From NCBI GenBank assembly GCA_011799875.1, contig CM022303.1:548469368-548533367 (forward strand): DNA of 64,000 nucleotides, written 5' to 3'. The position numbers and the translations under genes were made by a program. Shown here in pieces: positions 10,732-21,749 of this stretch (within the stretch, counting starts at the first letter, position 1; the number at the start of each line of letters is the position of its first letter). Below the pieces are notes generated by a model, which did no database searches, had not been told where the DNA came from, and saw nothing but the letters and a program-made list of their open reading frames with translations. Source of the stretch: Thinopyrum elongatum. Taxonomy: Eukaryota; Streptophyta; Magnoliopsida; Poales; Poaceae.

Positions 10732-12427
10732 TGATGTCTACTATGCAACTTTATTCTTGTAGACTCGTGTTGGCCCTCCAAGCGCAGAGTTTTGTAGGAC
10801 AGTAGCAATTTTCCCTCAAGTGGATGACCTAAGGTTTATCAATCCGTGGGAGGCGTAGGATGAAGATGGTCTCTCTCAAACAACCCTGCAACCAAATAAC
10901 AAAGAGTCTCTTGTATCCCCAACACACCAAATACAATGGTAATTTGTATAGGTGCACTAGTTCGGCGAAGAGATGGTGATACAAGTGTAATATGGATAAT
11001 AGATATTGATTTTTGTAATAGTAACAATAAAAACAGCAAGGTAGCAATTGATAAAAAGGAGCACAAACGGTATTGCAATGCTTGAAAATGAGGCCTAGGG
11101 TCCGTACTTTCGCTAGTGCAATCTCTCAACAATGCTAATATAATTGGGTCATATAACCTTCCCTCAACATGCGAAGAAGAATCACTCCAAAGTTCTTATC
11201 TAGCGGAGAACATAAGAAGAAATTGTTTGTAGGGTACGAAACCACCTCAAAGCTATTCTTTCCGATCAATCTATCCTAGAGTTCGTACTAAAATAACACC
11301 AAGCTATTCTTTTCGATCGATCTAACCAAGAGTTCATACTAAAATAACACCATATGATACACATCAACCAACTCTAATGTCACCGAGATACTCCAGTGTC
11401 ACCGCGAGTATCTGTGAGTTGATTATGCGATATGCATCAAACAATTTCAGATTCATAATACTCAATCCAACACAAAGAACCTCAAAGAGTGCCCCAAGAT
11501 TTCTACCAGAGAAACAAAGACAAGAACGTGCATCAACCCCTATGCATAGATTACCCCAATGTCACCTCGAGAATCCGTGAGTTGAGTGCCAAAACATATA
11601 TCAAGTGAATCAATATGATACCCCATTGTCACCACGGGTATTCATAGCAAGACATACATAAAGTGTTCTCAAATCCATAAAAGTATTCAATCCGATAAGA
11701 ACGAAATCTCAAAGGGAAAACTCAATTCACAACAAGATAGAGAGGGGAAAACACCATATGATCCGACTATATTAACAAAGCCCGCGATACATCAAGATCA
11801 TGACATCTCAAGAACACGAGAGAGAGAGATTAAACACATAGCTACTGGTACAAACCCTCAGCCCCGAGGGTGGACTACTCCCTCCTCATCATGGTGGTCG
11901 CCGGGATGATGAAGATGGCCACCGGTGATGATTTCCCCCTCCGACAGGGTGCCGGAACGGGGTCTAGATTGGTTTTTCATGGCTACAGAGGCCTGCGGTG
12001 GTGGAACTTTTGATCTAGGGTTACCCCGAGGGTTTTTGGAATATTTGACAATTTATAGGGCGAAGAGGCGGTGCGGGAGGCCACCGAGGTGGGCACAACC
12101 CACCTAGGCGCGCCTGGGCCCCCAGGCGTGCCCTGGTGGGTTGTGCTCTCCTCAGAGCTCCCCTCTGGTACTTCTTTGGCCCACCAAGTGTCTTCTGGTC
12201 CAGAAAAAATCTCCAAAAAGTTTCGCTGCGTTTGGACTCCGTTTGGTATTGATTTTCTGCGATGTAAAAAAACAAGCAAAAAACAACAACTGGCACTGGG
12301 CACTATGTCAATAGGTTAGTCCCAAAAAATTATATAAAGTTGCTATAAAATGATTGTAAAACATCCAAGAATGATAATATAACAGCATGAATACTTCATA
12401 AATTATAGATGCGTTGGAGACGTATCA
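10732..12427 (-). repeat. 5' LTR of element A (1.7 kb)
   Basis: It runs from TGATGTCTACTATGC to GACGTATCA on the plus strand. On its inner side is the tRNA-Asp primer site. On its outer side it abuts the pyrimidine-rich AGCCCCC, the complement of a polypurine tract of the Tat-type element B, so A appears to have landed at the LTR border of B. Confidence 0.88.
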
Positions 12428-12574
12428 AGCCCCCATGCAAAGCGGGGTGTTACATTCAAGGATGTATATAATATGAGCTTGGTATGGTTCGGTTTAGCCA
12501 AACTAGCACCATGTCGAAAAGAGGGAAAAAACAAGGAAAATAAAAGAAGGAAAAGGTGGAGATGTACGTCAAGC

Positions 12575-13740
12575 TCAGGCATAAAAACGCCGTAGCCGGG
12601 CTGCGTTCCACGGGTTCGGCTCGAGGCAGTCGTTGGACGGGTGGCCAATACGATATGCTCCTCCAATGAGTGCTTCATCGATGATGTACGGTCCCTCACA
12701 TTTAGGTGATAGTTTATTCTTCTGTTTTTTGGGGAGTCGGAGGACGAGGTCTTTCACGTTATATGTCTTCGCTCGGACTTCACGGTTGTGGTAACGTCGC
12801 GCTTGCTGTTGATAGAACACGGACCGAGCTCGAGCTATGTCCCGTTCTTCTTCCAGAGCATCCAGATCATACTGCTGATCAAGCTCGGCTTCCTTTTCTT
12901 CGTACATGCACACTCTAGGCACGTCATGGATAAGGTCGCATGGGAGAACTGCTTCTGCACCGTATACCATAAAAATGGTGTGTATCCGGTTGACCGATTA
13001 GGAGTAGTGCGTAGCCCCCATAGTACGGAATCGAGTTCCTCGGCCCAGTGGTAGTCTGATTGTTCAAGGGATCGAACTAGGCGAGGCTTAATGCTGCTCA
13101 TAATGAGTCTGTTGGCTCGTTCGACCTGTCCGTTGGTCTGTGGGTGGTACACCGAGGCGTAATCGAGCTTAATGCCCAACTTGCCGCACCAGTCTTTAAC
13201 TTCCTGGGCGGTGAAGTTGGTACCATTATCGGTAATTATGCTATGGGGGACACCATAATAATGTACGACATCGGATAAGAAGTCGACGACTGGTCCGGAT
13301 TCTGCCGAAGTGACAGGTCTTGCCTTGATCCACTTGGTGAATTTGTCGACCATGACCAATAGGTACTTCTTTTTGTTTGTCCCCCCTTTAAGTGGCCCGA
13401 CCATGTCGAGACCCCAGACCGCAAAAGGCCATGTGATCGGTATCGTCCGAAGAGCTGTGGGGGGCATGTGGCTTTGATTTGCGAACAGCTGGCAGCCGAC
13501 GCAATGTTGGACTAATGTCCGGGCATCTTCACGGGCAGTAGGCCAGAAAAAACCTGCTCGGAAGGCCTTGCTGACCAAAGCCCGAGCTGCCGCATGGTGT
13601 CCGCCCATGCCCGCATGTATCTCTGCCAAGAGTTGCTGCCCCTCTTCTTCGGAGATGCACCTTTGTAAAACTCTTGTGGTACTCTTCTTATAGAGTTCAC
13701 CCTCATGGACCTTGTATGCTTTAGAGCGCCGAACTATGCA
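12575..13740 (-). pseudogene. Integrase of element B
   Basis: The integrase, which inserts the cDNA, is readable from about 13740 to 12575. It has a zinc-binding region ending in HCVGCQLF, catalytic Asp in WGLDMVGPL, Asp in IITDNGTNF and Glu in NGQVERANR, followed by a C-terminal tail without a chromodomain. A one-base loss near 12974, just before MVYGAEAVLP, shifts the frame, so the tail continues in another frame (12575-12970). The frame is separated from RNase H by a TGA at 13741-13743. Confidence 0.9.
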
Positions 13741-14454
13741 TCATGCTTCAGTTTGATCCTCCGAAAGCTGATGTTGTGTGAGGTAGGCTAGCAGGGGTTC
13801 TGTCCAGGGTGGGATTGCGGCCATGACTTCGTGTGCGGAAGGTGTTTCCTCGAGTGCGTAGCCGCCGATGACATGATAGTCTTGTTCATTTTCGGGCGCG
13901 GTATTGTGAGCGGGCTCATTGGATAGTGCACCGGTGACGTCGTCCTGCCACACCACGGAGGGCTTAAAGAGCCGCTCGAGGAAGGTGTTTTTGGGAACTG
14001 GGTCGCGCTTGGCGCCCATGCGGGCGAGGACGTCGGCTTCTTGATTGCTGTCTCTAGCGACATGGTGAAATTCTAGGCCCTCAAATTGGGCCGACATCCG
14101 GAGGACCGCGTTTCTATACGCCGCCATCTTGGGGTCTTTGGCGTCGAATTCGCCGTTGACTTGAGAGATCGCCAGGTTTGAGTCTTCCCTTACCTCGAGG
14201 CACTGCACGCCCATTGACGTGGCCATACGAAGACCATGTAGTAGTGCTTCGTACTCGGCTGCGTTGTTGGAGTCTGTGTACATTATTTGGAGGACATACC
14301 GGATAGTGTCGCCTGTGGGGGAGATTAGGATGACCCCAGCCCCCAGTCCGGCTAACATCTTTGAGCTGTCAAAATACATTGTCCAGTGTGAGTATGTAGA
14401 GTACTCCCGGGGTAGTTCGGCCTCGGTCCATTCGGCTATGAAATCGGCCAGCAC
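13741..14454 (-). pseudogene. RNase H (archaeal-like type) of element B
   Basis: The start LADFIAEWTEAE links reverse transcriptase to a second-type RNase H domain typical of Tat elements. It has YFDSSKMLAGLGAG with the first Asp, NNAAEYEALLHG with the Glu and a REDSNLAI Asp, then HHVARDSNQEADVLARMG near the end. The domain is open over 237 residues and is bounded by TGA stops at 14470-14472 and 13741-13743, both likely C-to-T changes in Arg codons. It lies in the same frame as the reverse transcriptase and integrase. Confidence 0.88.
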
Positions 14455-14469
14455 CTGAGATTTAATGGC

Positions 14470-16113
14470 TCAGCGTGGCTTGTATGTTATCTCGAAGGGG
14501 AGGAGCTCGATGGCCCATTTGGTGATGCGGTCTGTGGCATCCCTGTTATTGATTATATCATTCAAGGGAACCTCTGATGCCACTGTGACCGAACATTCTT
14601 GAAAGTAGTGTCGTAGCTTTCGGGATGCCATGAAAACCGTGTAGGCTATCTTTTGATAGTGCGGGTATCGTGATTTGCATGGCGTAAGTACCTCGGACAC
14701 ATAGTAGACCGGCTTCTGGACTTCGAACTTGTGGCCCTTGGACTCCCACTCCACGACGAGCACCGTGCTGACCACCTGATTGGAGGCTGAAATGTATAGT
14801 AGCATGGGTTCGCCGACATCGGGTGCGGCCAAGATAGGGTTGCCGGCGATGAGTGTTTTAATCTCCTCGAGTGCTATGGTTGCTTCATCTGTCCACTGAA
14901 AGTTCTTGGTCTTTTTGAGCAGCTTGTAGAGTGGCAATGCCTTTTCTCTGAGGGGAGATATGAAGCGGCTCAAGGCTGCCACGCATCCTGCTAGCTTCTG
15001 GACATGCTTGAGCTCTGTTGGTATTGTGAGCTGAGACAGCGCTCTAATTTTGGCCGGATTGGCTTCGATTCCTCTATGGGAAATGCTGAATCTGAGTAGC
15101 TTTCCGGCAGGGACCCCGAAGACACATTTCTCCGAGTTGAGCCATATGTCGTAGGCCCGCAGGTTGTCGAAGGTTTGGCGTAGGTCATCTATTAGTTGGT
15201 CGATGTGTTTGGTTTTGACAACCACGTCATCCATGTATGCCTCGACTGTTCTGCCAATTTGGTTTTCGAGGCATGTTTGAATCATGCGCTGGTATGTGGC
15301 TCTTGCATTTTTTAGCCCGAACGGCATGGTGTTGAAGCAGAAAGGCCCGTAAGGGGTGATGAATGCGGTTGCTGCCTGATCGGACTCCTTCATCTTAATC
15401 TGATGGTATCCGGAGTATGCGTCAAGGAAGCATAACGAGTCATGTCTGGCGGTGGCATCGATGATCTGGTCTATCCTTGGTAGGGGGAATGGATCCTTAG
15501 GGCAGGCCTTGTTGAGGTCTTTAAAGTCGACACAAAGTCGCTAGGACTTATCCTTCTTGGGTACCATAACCAGATTTGCTAACCACTCGGGGTGCTTGAT
15601 CTCGCGGATGAATCCGGCCTCTAGCAGTTTTGCAAGTTCTTCGCCCATGGCCTGCCGTTTGGGTTCGGAAAATTGGCGCAGGGTTTGTTTCACTGGCTTG
15701 AAGCCTTTTAAAATGTTGAGGTTGTGCTCTGCTAGCCTGCGTGGGATTCCTGGCATATCTGATGGGTGCCAGGCGAATATTTCCCAGTTTTCACGCAGGA
15801 ATGTTCTTAGTGCCTCGTCGACTACGGGGTCCAGCTGTGCTCCTATGGATGCCGTTTTGTTGGGATTTATTGGGTGCACTTGAAATTTTACTATTTCAGC
15901 TACTGGCTTGAATGATGTGGGTTTTTGTCTTTTACTGAGAACCACATCATCCCTGTCGACTGTAGTGCGTAGCGCTGTCAACTCTTCGGTCGCGAGGGCT
16001 TCAGATAGTGCCTCTAGGGCGAGGGATGCCGTCTTATTTTTGGCTCGCAAGGCTTTGCTCGGGTCGCTTTTAAGCGAGATTACCCCGTTGGGCCCTGGCA
16101 TCTTGAGTTTCAT
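14470..16113 (-). pseudogene. Reverse transcriptase of element B
   Basis: Reading leftward from 16113, the frame begins MKLKMPGPNG, continues through the linker (EIFAWHPSDMPGI) into the fingers (LVMVPKKDKS), meets a TAG at 15541-15543 where the family has Trp, and goes on in the same frame to TPYGPFCFNTMPFGLKNA and the active-site AYMDDVVVKT near 15230. The connection domain (FQWTDEATIALEEIK) and an RNase H-like segment follow, up to a TGA at 14470-14472. One nonsense codon and the terminal stop are the only breaks here. Confidence 0.9.
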
Positions 16114-16160
16114 ATACCCGTAATGTGGTATGGCCTAAAATCTTGAGAATGCCTCACGTC

Positions 16161-17900
16161 CTAAAAGGGCGTGGTATCCGCTACAGAAGGGCACAATGTG
16201 AAATAGTAAGGTTCGGATCTGTAGTTATTGGGTGTGCCGAACACAACGTCCAGGGTTACGCGTCCCGAGCAGTGTGCCTCCCTACCGGGTATTATACCTC
16301 GGAATGTGGTATGACTGTGTTCGATGTGAGACCTGTTGAACTGCATCTTGTCTAGAGTATCATCATAGATGAGGTTGAGGCCGCTGCCTCCGTCCATCAG
16401 CACTTTAGTCAGCCAGAAACCATCGACAATGGGGTCAAGGACCAGTGCGGCCGGTGTGTGGTTGTTACGGGGGCTTGGCTCGTCCTTCTTGTTGAAGGTG
16501 ATAGGCGTGGCTGCCCATGGCTGAGCGGCCGTCACTTGATATATTTGGTTGAGCTCTCGAAGAGCCTTTTTCCTTTTATTGTTTGAGGCGAACATCTCGT
16601 ATACCGTAAGGACATTGTGGTCCTGTGGTGAAGCCGAGGACTGCTTATCTGGGGGTGTAAGGCCCAAGATTGGCTCGCCATATTTGGCCACTTGTCTTAC
16701 CACCCAACAGGCTCGAAGTCTATGGGTTGGGTTTGCGTCTAGCAAGACCGAGTGTATTGGGCATGGTTTATCCAGCAACTCGTCTAACACCGATCTGGGC
16801 CTAGTTTTCCTTTTGTTAGGCTCGCGCTCCGGCGACCGATTTGTGTAAGCTCGTTTAAAGCGAGGTTTTCCGTGATGTGCGGCGGGTGGTGGCCCCATGT
16901 TCATCTGTTGCACCCTCCACATGTTCTCCATGGCGCAATATTTGTGTACCATGTCTGATAGTTCGGTGAAGCTTTGAATTCGGCGACGCGCGAGGGCGTT
17001 TAAGAGGCCCTCGTCCCTGCAGTTAAACTGGAAGGCTTTAATTATTTCTTTGTCGCAGCAAGGTGCCATCCTGTTTTTCACCAGGAGAAATCTAGCCCAA
17101 TAGTGATGGACTGTCTCGTTTGGCAACTGTTTGACATACGTGAGGTCCCATATGTCTGGGTTTCCCGAATCCGGAGAGTATTCCGTGTGGTGGGGGGGTG
17201 GAATTTTTTTGAGAATTCCCTCCTGCAGCGGATCCGGACTATCCTTGATGGGTGGTTGAGCCATGTCCGGTTCTAATCGTGCAGGGCTCGGATCCAGACT
17301 AGTGTGCGGCTGGATCGGCTCGAGTCCGGATCTAGCGTTTGGGCTCGAGTCCGGACGTACATCTGAGCTGGTGTCTGACTCTTAGCTGGAGATTCGAGTG
17401 TACACCATTCTTAGCTTGCAAGGCTGTAGCCCCTCCTGGGCCTCTTCGACTGTGGTGACGAGGTGCGTGACCGGAGGTGTGTTGATTTCTCGGTCGTCAG
17501 GTTTAAGCCTGATCCGATCGTAGGCCGTGGGCCTGATAACAGAGATTCCCATTGCACGGAAAAGACTCACCAAGTGGTCTGCCGGCTGGGCACATGGGGG
17601 TGCCGGACACTCCGGCGACCCGGCGGGAGATCTTGTGGGCGGCCTGTCGGAGTCGGGCTTCAAGGCCGGACTCTGAGAGATACTGGATTTTTGTGAGTCT
17701 GCTGGTCCTGGGGTCGATGCCCCTGAACGAATGAACCCTTCAACGGGGGTGAAACCTTCGATCTGGTCGAGGCGACTAGTGGGATCGGCGCACACTAACA
17801 TGCCGCCGAAGACGAGGAGATGACCAGGGGCGGGGAAGCCCTCGGCACGGGTGTGGTCTCCAACGACCGGTTGATCCATCGATTCCTCTGGCGATCCCAC
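16161..17900 (-). pseudogene. Gag and protease of element B
   Basis: The N-terminal part (17382-17900) is Pro- and Ser-rich and ends in a TAA. The same frame resumes at 17264 with the capsid-like segment (YVKQLPNETVHHYWARFLLV), a nucleocapsid-like Arg-rich stretch and the aspartic protease region with MDGGSGLNLIYDDT (about 16370). Near 16200 a one-base loss throws the end of the protease out of frame; the expected SGYHALLGREAF is still readable in the neighbouring frame, followed by a TAG near 16134. Gag would assemble the particle and the protease would process the polyprotein. Confidence 0.85.
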
Positions 17901-17907
17901 AGCGGAA

Positions 17908-17925
17908 CTCTCAATAGAAGCACCA
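17908..17925 (-). other. Primer binding site of element B
   Basis: The minus strand reads TGGTGCTTCTATTGAGAG immediately inside the LTR. Position and TGG start fit a tRNA primer site; I cannot name the tRNA. Confidence 0.55.
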
Positions 17926-17926
17926 A

Positions 17927-18379
17927 TGTCGGTGTCAAAACTGGCAGACCTCAGGGTAGGGGGTCCCGAGCTGTGGATCTGGGATCGATGGGGAACAAGG
18001 GACGACGAACACAGTGTTTACCCAGGTTCGGTCCCTCTCGAAGAGGTAATACCCTACGTCCTGCTTGATTGTATTGGATGTATAATGTGGTTTACAGAGT
18101 AGATCTACCTCGAGATCAGCATGAGCTAAACCCTAAGGAGATGAGGTGATGAATGTAGCTCTTGCCCTAAAGACTAAAAACCCTCGGTTTATATAGACAC
18201 TGGTAGGGTTAGGGTTACCGAAGATAGATTACAATAAGGGATTAAAGAGATCCTGCGCCTTCTTGACTTGGAGGGCACACCACGGCTTCATAGATCTCCT
18301 GTCACTATACGACTTCACCAGTCCGGCCCATGTACAATGGGCCGTCGCCCCGAGGACCCCTTAGTCCATAACTCCCTCA
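17927..18379 (-). repeat. 5' LTR of element B (453 bp)
   Basis: The plus strand starts TGTCGGTGTCAAAACTGG and ends AACTCCCTCA. A TATATAGACAC motif lies near 18191, where a promoter TATA box could be (on the minus strand GTGTCTATATAAACC). Beyond 18379 an unrelated Athila-type gag begins. Confidence 0.8.
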
Positions 18380-18680
18380 TAGGTCTAGCAGGTGTTTCAA
18401 AGTGTTCAGTTTCAATAATTTCATCAGCTTCAGCATTCTCAATATCTTTAGCTCTAGCAAGTTGTTCATCAAGAAATTCACCCAGTGGCACAGTATTATC
18501 AAGCAAAGCAGTAGTATCATCAAAAGCATCATGCATAGCAGAAGTAGCATCATCAATTACTTGCGACATATCAGAATCAATAGCAAGTGTAGGTGTCGCA
18601 AGCTTACTCAAAACAGAAGGTGAATCAAGTGCAGAGCTAGATGGCAGTTCCTTACCTCCCCTCGTAGTAGAGGGGAAAAA
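18380..18680 (-). pseudogene. Gag N-terminal fragment of the Sabrina-like element
   Basis: A continuous minus-strand frame from about 18680 reads through SSSALDSPSVLSKLATP and an acidic segment (DEQLARAKDIENAEADEI) to FETPARP, where it is cut by the LTR of element B. Upstream, near 18690, the frame shifts relative to the leader. It resembles the low-complexity N-terminus of Athila-type gag; no catalytic domain is included. Confidence 0.55.
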
Positions 18681-18760
18681 TCTTGGTTCTGGTATCCTTC
18701 ATATTCCTCATAGTGACCAACAGATATAAATCCCAAGTGACTCAAAGAATAGAGCTATGC

Positions 18761-18778
18761 TCCCCGGCAACGGTGCCA
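18761..18778 (-). other. Primer binding site, tRNA-Asp type (Sabrina-like)
   Basis: The minus strand reads TGGCACCGTTGCCGGGGA, one base different from the site of element A, 11 bases inside the LTR. Confidence 0.82.
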
Positions 18779-18789
18779 GAAAAAGGTCT

Positions 18790-19902
18790 TGATAACCCAC
18801 AAGTATATGGGATCGCAACAGTTTTCGAGGGTAGAGTATTCAACCCAAATTTATTGATTCGACACAAGGGGAGCCAAAGAATATTCAAGAGTATTAGCAG
18901 CTGAGTTGTCAATTCAACCACACCTGAAAGACTTAATATCTGCAGCAAAGTATTTAGTAGCAAAGTAGTATGGAAGTAACGGTAACAGTGGTAACAGTAA
19001 TAGTAGCAGTTTTGTAGTGATTGTAACAGTGGCAACGGCAAAGTAACTAAGCAAAGATCAATATGTGAAAAGCTCGTAGGCATTGGATCGACAATGATAA
19101 TTGTGTTGGATAATATTCATCATGTAGCAGTCATAACCTAGGTGTCTACAGCTTGCAAGATAGGATCAAGAACTCACATATATTCATGAAAACATAATAG
19201 GTTCAGATCTGAAATCATGGCACTCGGGCCCTAGTGACAAGCATTAAGCATGGCAAAGTCATAGCAACATCAATCTCAGAACATAGTGGATACTAGGGAT
19301 CAAACCCTAACAAAACTAACTCGATTACATGATAAATCTAATCCAACCCATCACCGTCCAGCAAGCCTACGATGGAATTACTCACTCCCGGTGGTGAGCA
19401 TCATGAAATTGGTGATGGAGGAAGGTTGATGACGATGATGGTGACGAATCTCCCTCTCCGGAGCCCCGAACAGACTCCAGATCAGCCCTCCCGATGAAGA
19501 ACAAGAGGTGGCGGTGGCTCCGTATCGTAAAACATGATGAATCCTTCTCTTTGATTTTTTCTCCCCGAATAGGGTTATATAGAGTTGGAGTTGAGGTCGG
19601 AGGAGGTCCAGGGGGCCCACAAGCCCTCTAGGCGCACCCTAGGGGGGGCGCCCCCAGGCTTGTGGCCTCTGGGTGGACCCCCTCTGGTTAATTCTTGCGC
19701 CAGTATTTTTTATATATTCCAAAAACATTCTCAGTAAATTTTTAGGTCAATTTGAGAACTTTTTTTTCTACACAAAAATAACACCATGGCAATTCTGCTG
19801 AAAACAGCGTCAGTCCGGGTTAGTTCCATTCAAATCATGCAAATTAGAGTCCAAAACAAGGGCAAAAGAGTTTGGAAAAGTAGATACGATGGAGACGTAT
19901 CA
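18790..19902 (-). repeat. 5' LTR of the Sabrina-like element (1.1 kb)
   Basis: It spans TGATAACCC to GACGTATCA. It is shorter than I recall for this family; a piece seems to be missing after about 19140, where the text jumps from CTAGGTGTCTACAG to CTTGCAAGATAGG. No gene is contained in it. Confidence 0.78.
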
Positions 19903-20162
19903 AGTGTCTTTGGCGGCAACAGGTTCGCATTGCTCACATGAGTCTGGCGTTCCTCATGCGCATTTGCGGAGCTCCCGAGGAGTGCGGCGGATGCAGCGAG
20001 GCACTATGCGGCTCGGGAGGGTGAGGCCAAACACAAGCTGTTCTAGGCGCAGTTCCAGGCGCCCGAACACCCTCCTCTCCTGAGCAACCAGATGAAGCAG
20101 CTGATGGAGCTGCATCGGATGGCTGAGCCAGCCATGAAGGACCTCTGCGTCCGGTTGTGGCC
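19903..20162 (+). other. Orphan coding-like fragment between LTRs
   Basis: This 260 bp piece is bounded by the Sabrina-like LTR on the left and element C on the right. One plus-strand frame reads AADAARHYAAREGEAKHK, a stop, then LLSNQMKQLMELHRMAEP and MKDLCVRLWP. It looks like part of an older transposon protein (gag-like proteins of some grass elements have similar text), but I cannot assign it. Confidence 0.4.
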
Positions 20163-21749
20163 TGATGTCGCTTGAACTACGTCAGTATTTCCCCAAAGAG
20201 GAAGGGATGATGCAGCACAGCTATGGTAGGTATTTCCCTCAGTTATGAAACCAAGGTATCAATCCAGTAGGAGAACCAAGCAACACTATGTAAACGGTAC
20301 CTGCACACAAAGAACAAATACTTGCAACCCGACGCTTATGAGGGGTTGTCAATCCCTCTACGGGTAACGGCGCCAGTAATTGTCAAGTTGATGGCATAAA
20401 AATTGTGTAGATTGGAGAAATAGATCTCGGTAAAACACAAAATAAAATAAGTAATAAAAAAGTGCAGCAAGGTATTTTTGGGTTTTTGGAATAATAGATC
20501 TGAAAATAAAAGCGAATAAAAATAGATCTCAAAGCAAATATGATAAAGAATAGACCCGGGGGCCGTAGATTTCACTAGTGGCTTCTCTCAAGAAAATAGC
20601 ACACGGTGGGTAAACAAATTACTGCTGGGCAATTGATAGAAGATCGAATAATTATGACGATATCCAAGGCAATGATCAATATATAGGCATCAAGTCCAAG
20701 ATTAGTAGACCGACTCCTGCCTGCATCTACCACTATTACGCCACACATCGACCGCTATCCAGCATGCATCTAGTGTATTAAGTTCATGGAGAAACGGAGT
20801 AATGCAATAAGTACGATGACATGATGTAGACGAGATCTATTCATGTAGGAATAGCCCCCATCTTGCTATCCTTAATAGAAATGACACATGCGTGTCTTGC
20901 TGCCCCTTCTGTCACTGGGAAAGAACATCGCACGATCGAACCCATCACAAAGCACCTCTTCTCATGGCAAGAAAAATCGATCTAGTTGGCCTAACTAAAC
21001 CAAAGATTCGAATAAGAAATATGATGCTATAAATAATCATGCATATAAGAGATCAAAAGAAGACTCAAATAATATTCATGGATATAGATCTGACCATAAA
21101 CTCAAAGTTCATCGGGTCCCAACAAACACACCGCAAAAAAGAGTTACATCAAATAGATCTCCAAGAGACCATTGTATTGAGAATCAAAAGAGAGAGAGAG
21201 AGGAAGCCATCTAACTACTGCCTACGGACCCGTAGGTCTATGATGAACTACCCACGCATCATCGGAGAGGCACCAATGAGGATGATGAACCCCTCCGTGA
21301 TGATGTCTAGATTGGATCTCGTGGTTCTGGAACTTGCAGCGGCTGGAATTGTTTTTTGTCGACTCCCCTAGGGTTTCTGGAATATTTGGGGATTTATAGG
21401 GCGAAGAGGCGGTGCGGGAGGCCACCTAGGGGGGCACAACCCCCCTGGGCGCACCCAGGTGGGTTGTGCCCACCTCGGGCCTCCCCTCTGGTACTTCTTT
21501 GGCCCATGTTGTGTCTTCTGGTCCATAAAAATTCTCCAAAAAGTTTCGCTGCGTTTGGACTCCGTTTGGTACTGATATTTTACGAAGTAAAAAACAAGCA
21601 AAAAACAGCAACTGGCACTGGGCACTATGTCAATAGGTTAGTCCCAAAAAATGATATAAAGTTGCTATAAAATGATTGTAAAACATCCAAGAATGATAAT
21701 ATAACAGCATGGAACAAGCAAAAATTATAGATACGTTGGAGACGTATCA
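20163..21749 (-). repeat. 3' LTR of element C (1.59 kb)
   Basis: Complete from TGATGTCGCTTG to GAGACGTATCA, followed by GCATCCCCAAGCTTA, the complement of the polypurine tract. It matches the LTRs of D on the other strand. Confidence 0.9.

Larger units (their letters stand above)
5490..12427 (-). mobile_element. Element A: non-autonomous Athila-type LTR retrotransposon
   Basis: Element A reads right to left: 5' LTR 10732-12427, tRNA-Asp-type primer site 10704-10721, one broken ORF 8942-10607, a long non-coding 3' region, then the 3' LTR, of which 5490-6462 is visible. The rest of that LTR lies left of the inserted chromovirus, outside the window. No protease, reverse transcriptase or integrase is present, so it must have moved with enzymes from another element. 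LTR ends TGATGTC and CGTATCA and the primer site place it with the Sabrina/WHAM group of Athila-like elements; the exact family is uncertain. Confidence 0.82.
12428..18379 (-). mobile_element. Element B: Tat-lineage Ty3/gypsy retrotransposon
   Basis: Read right to left it has an LTR (17927-18379), primer site, gag, protease, reverse transcriptase, RNase H and integrase, ending at a polypurine stretch (AGCCCCC on the plus strand) where element A begins. Its 3' LTR should lie beyond A, outside the window. Gypsy gene order, a separate RNase H of the second (archaeal-like) type and no chromodomain indicate the Tat lineage. At least four premature stops and two frameshifts make it inactive. Confidence 0.88.
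18380..19902 (-). mobile_element. Athila-type element (Sabrina-like), 5' portion
   Basis: An LTR (18790-19902), a tRNA-Asp primer site and the start of gag are present, all on the minus strand. The rest was separated by the insertion of element B at 18379/18380. The LTR ends TGATAACCCACAAG and GATGGAGACGTATCA recall the Sabrina family. Confidence 0.8.
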
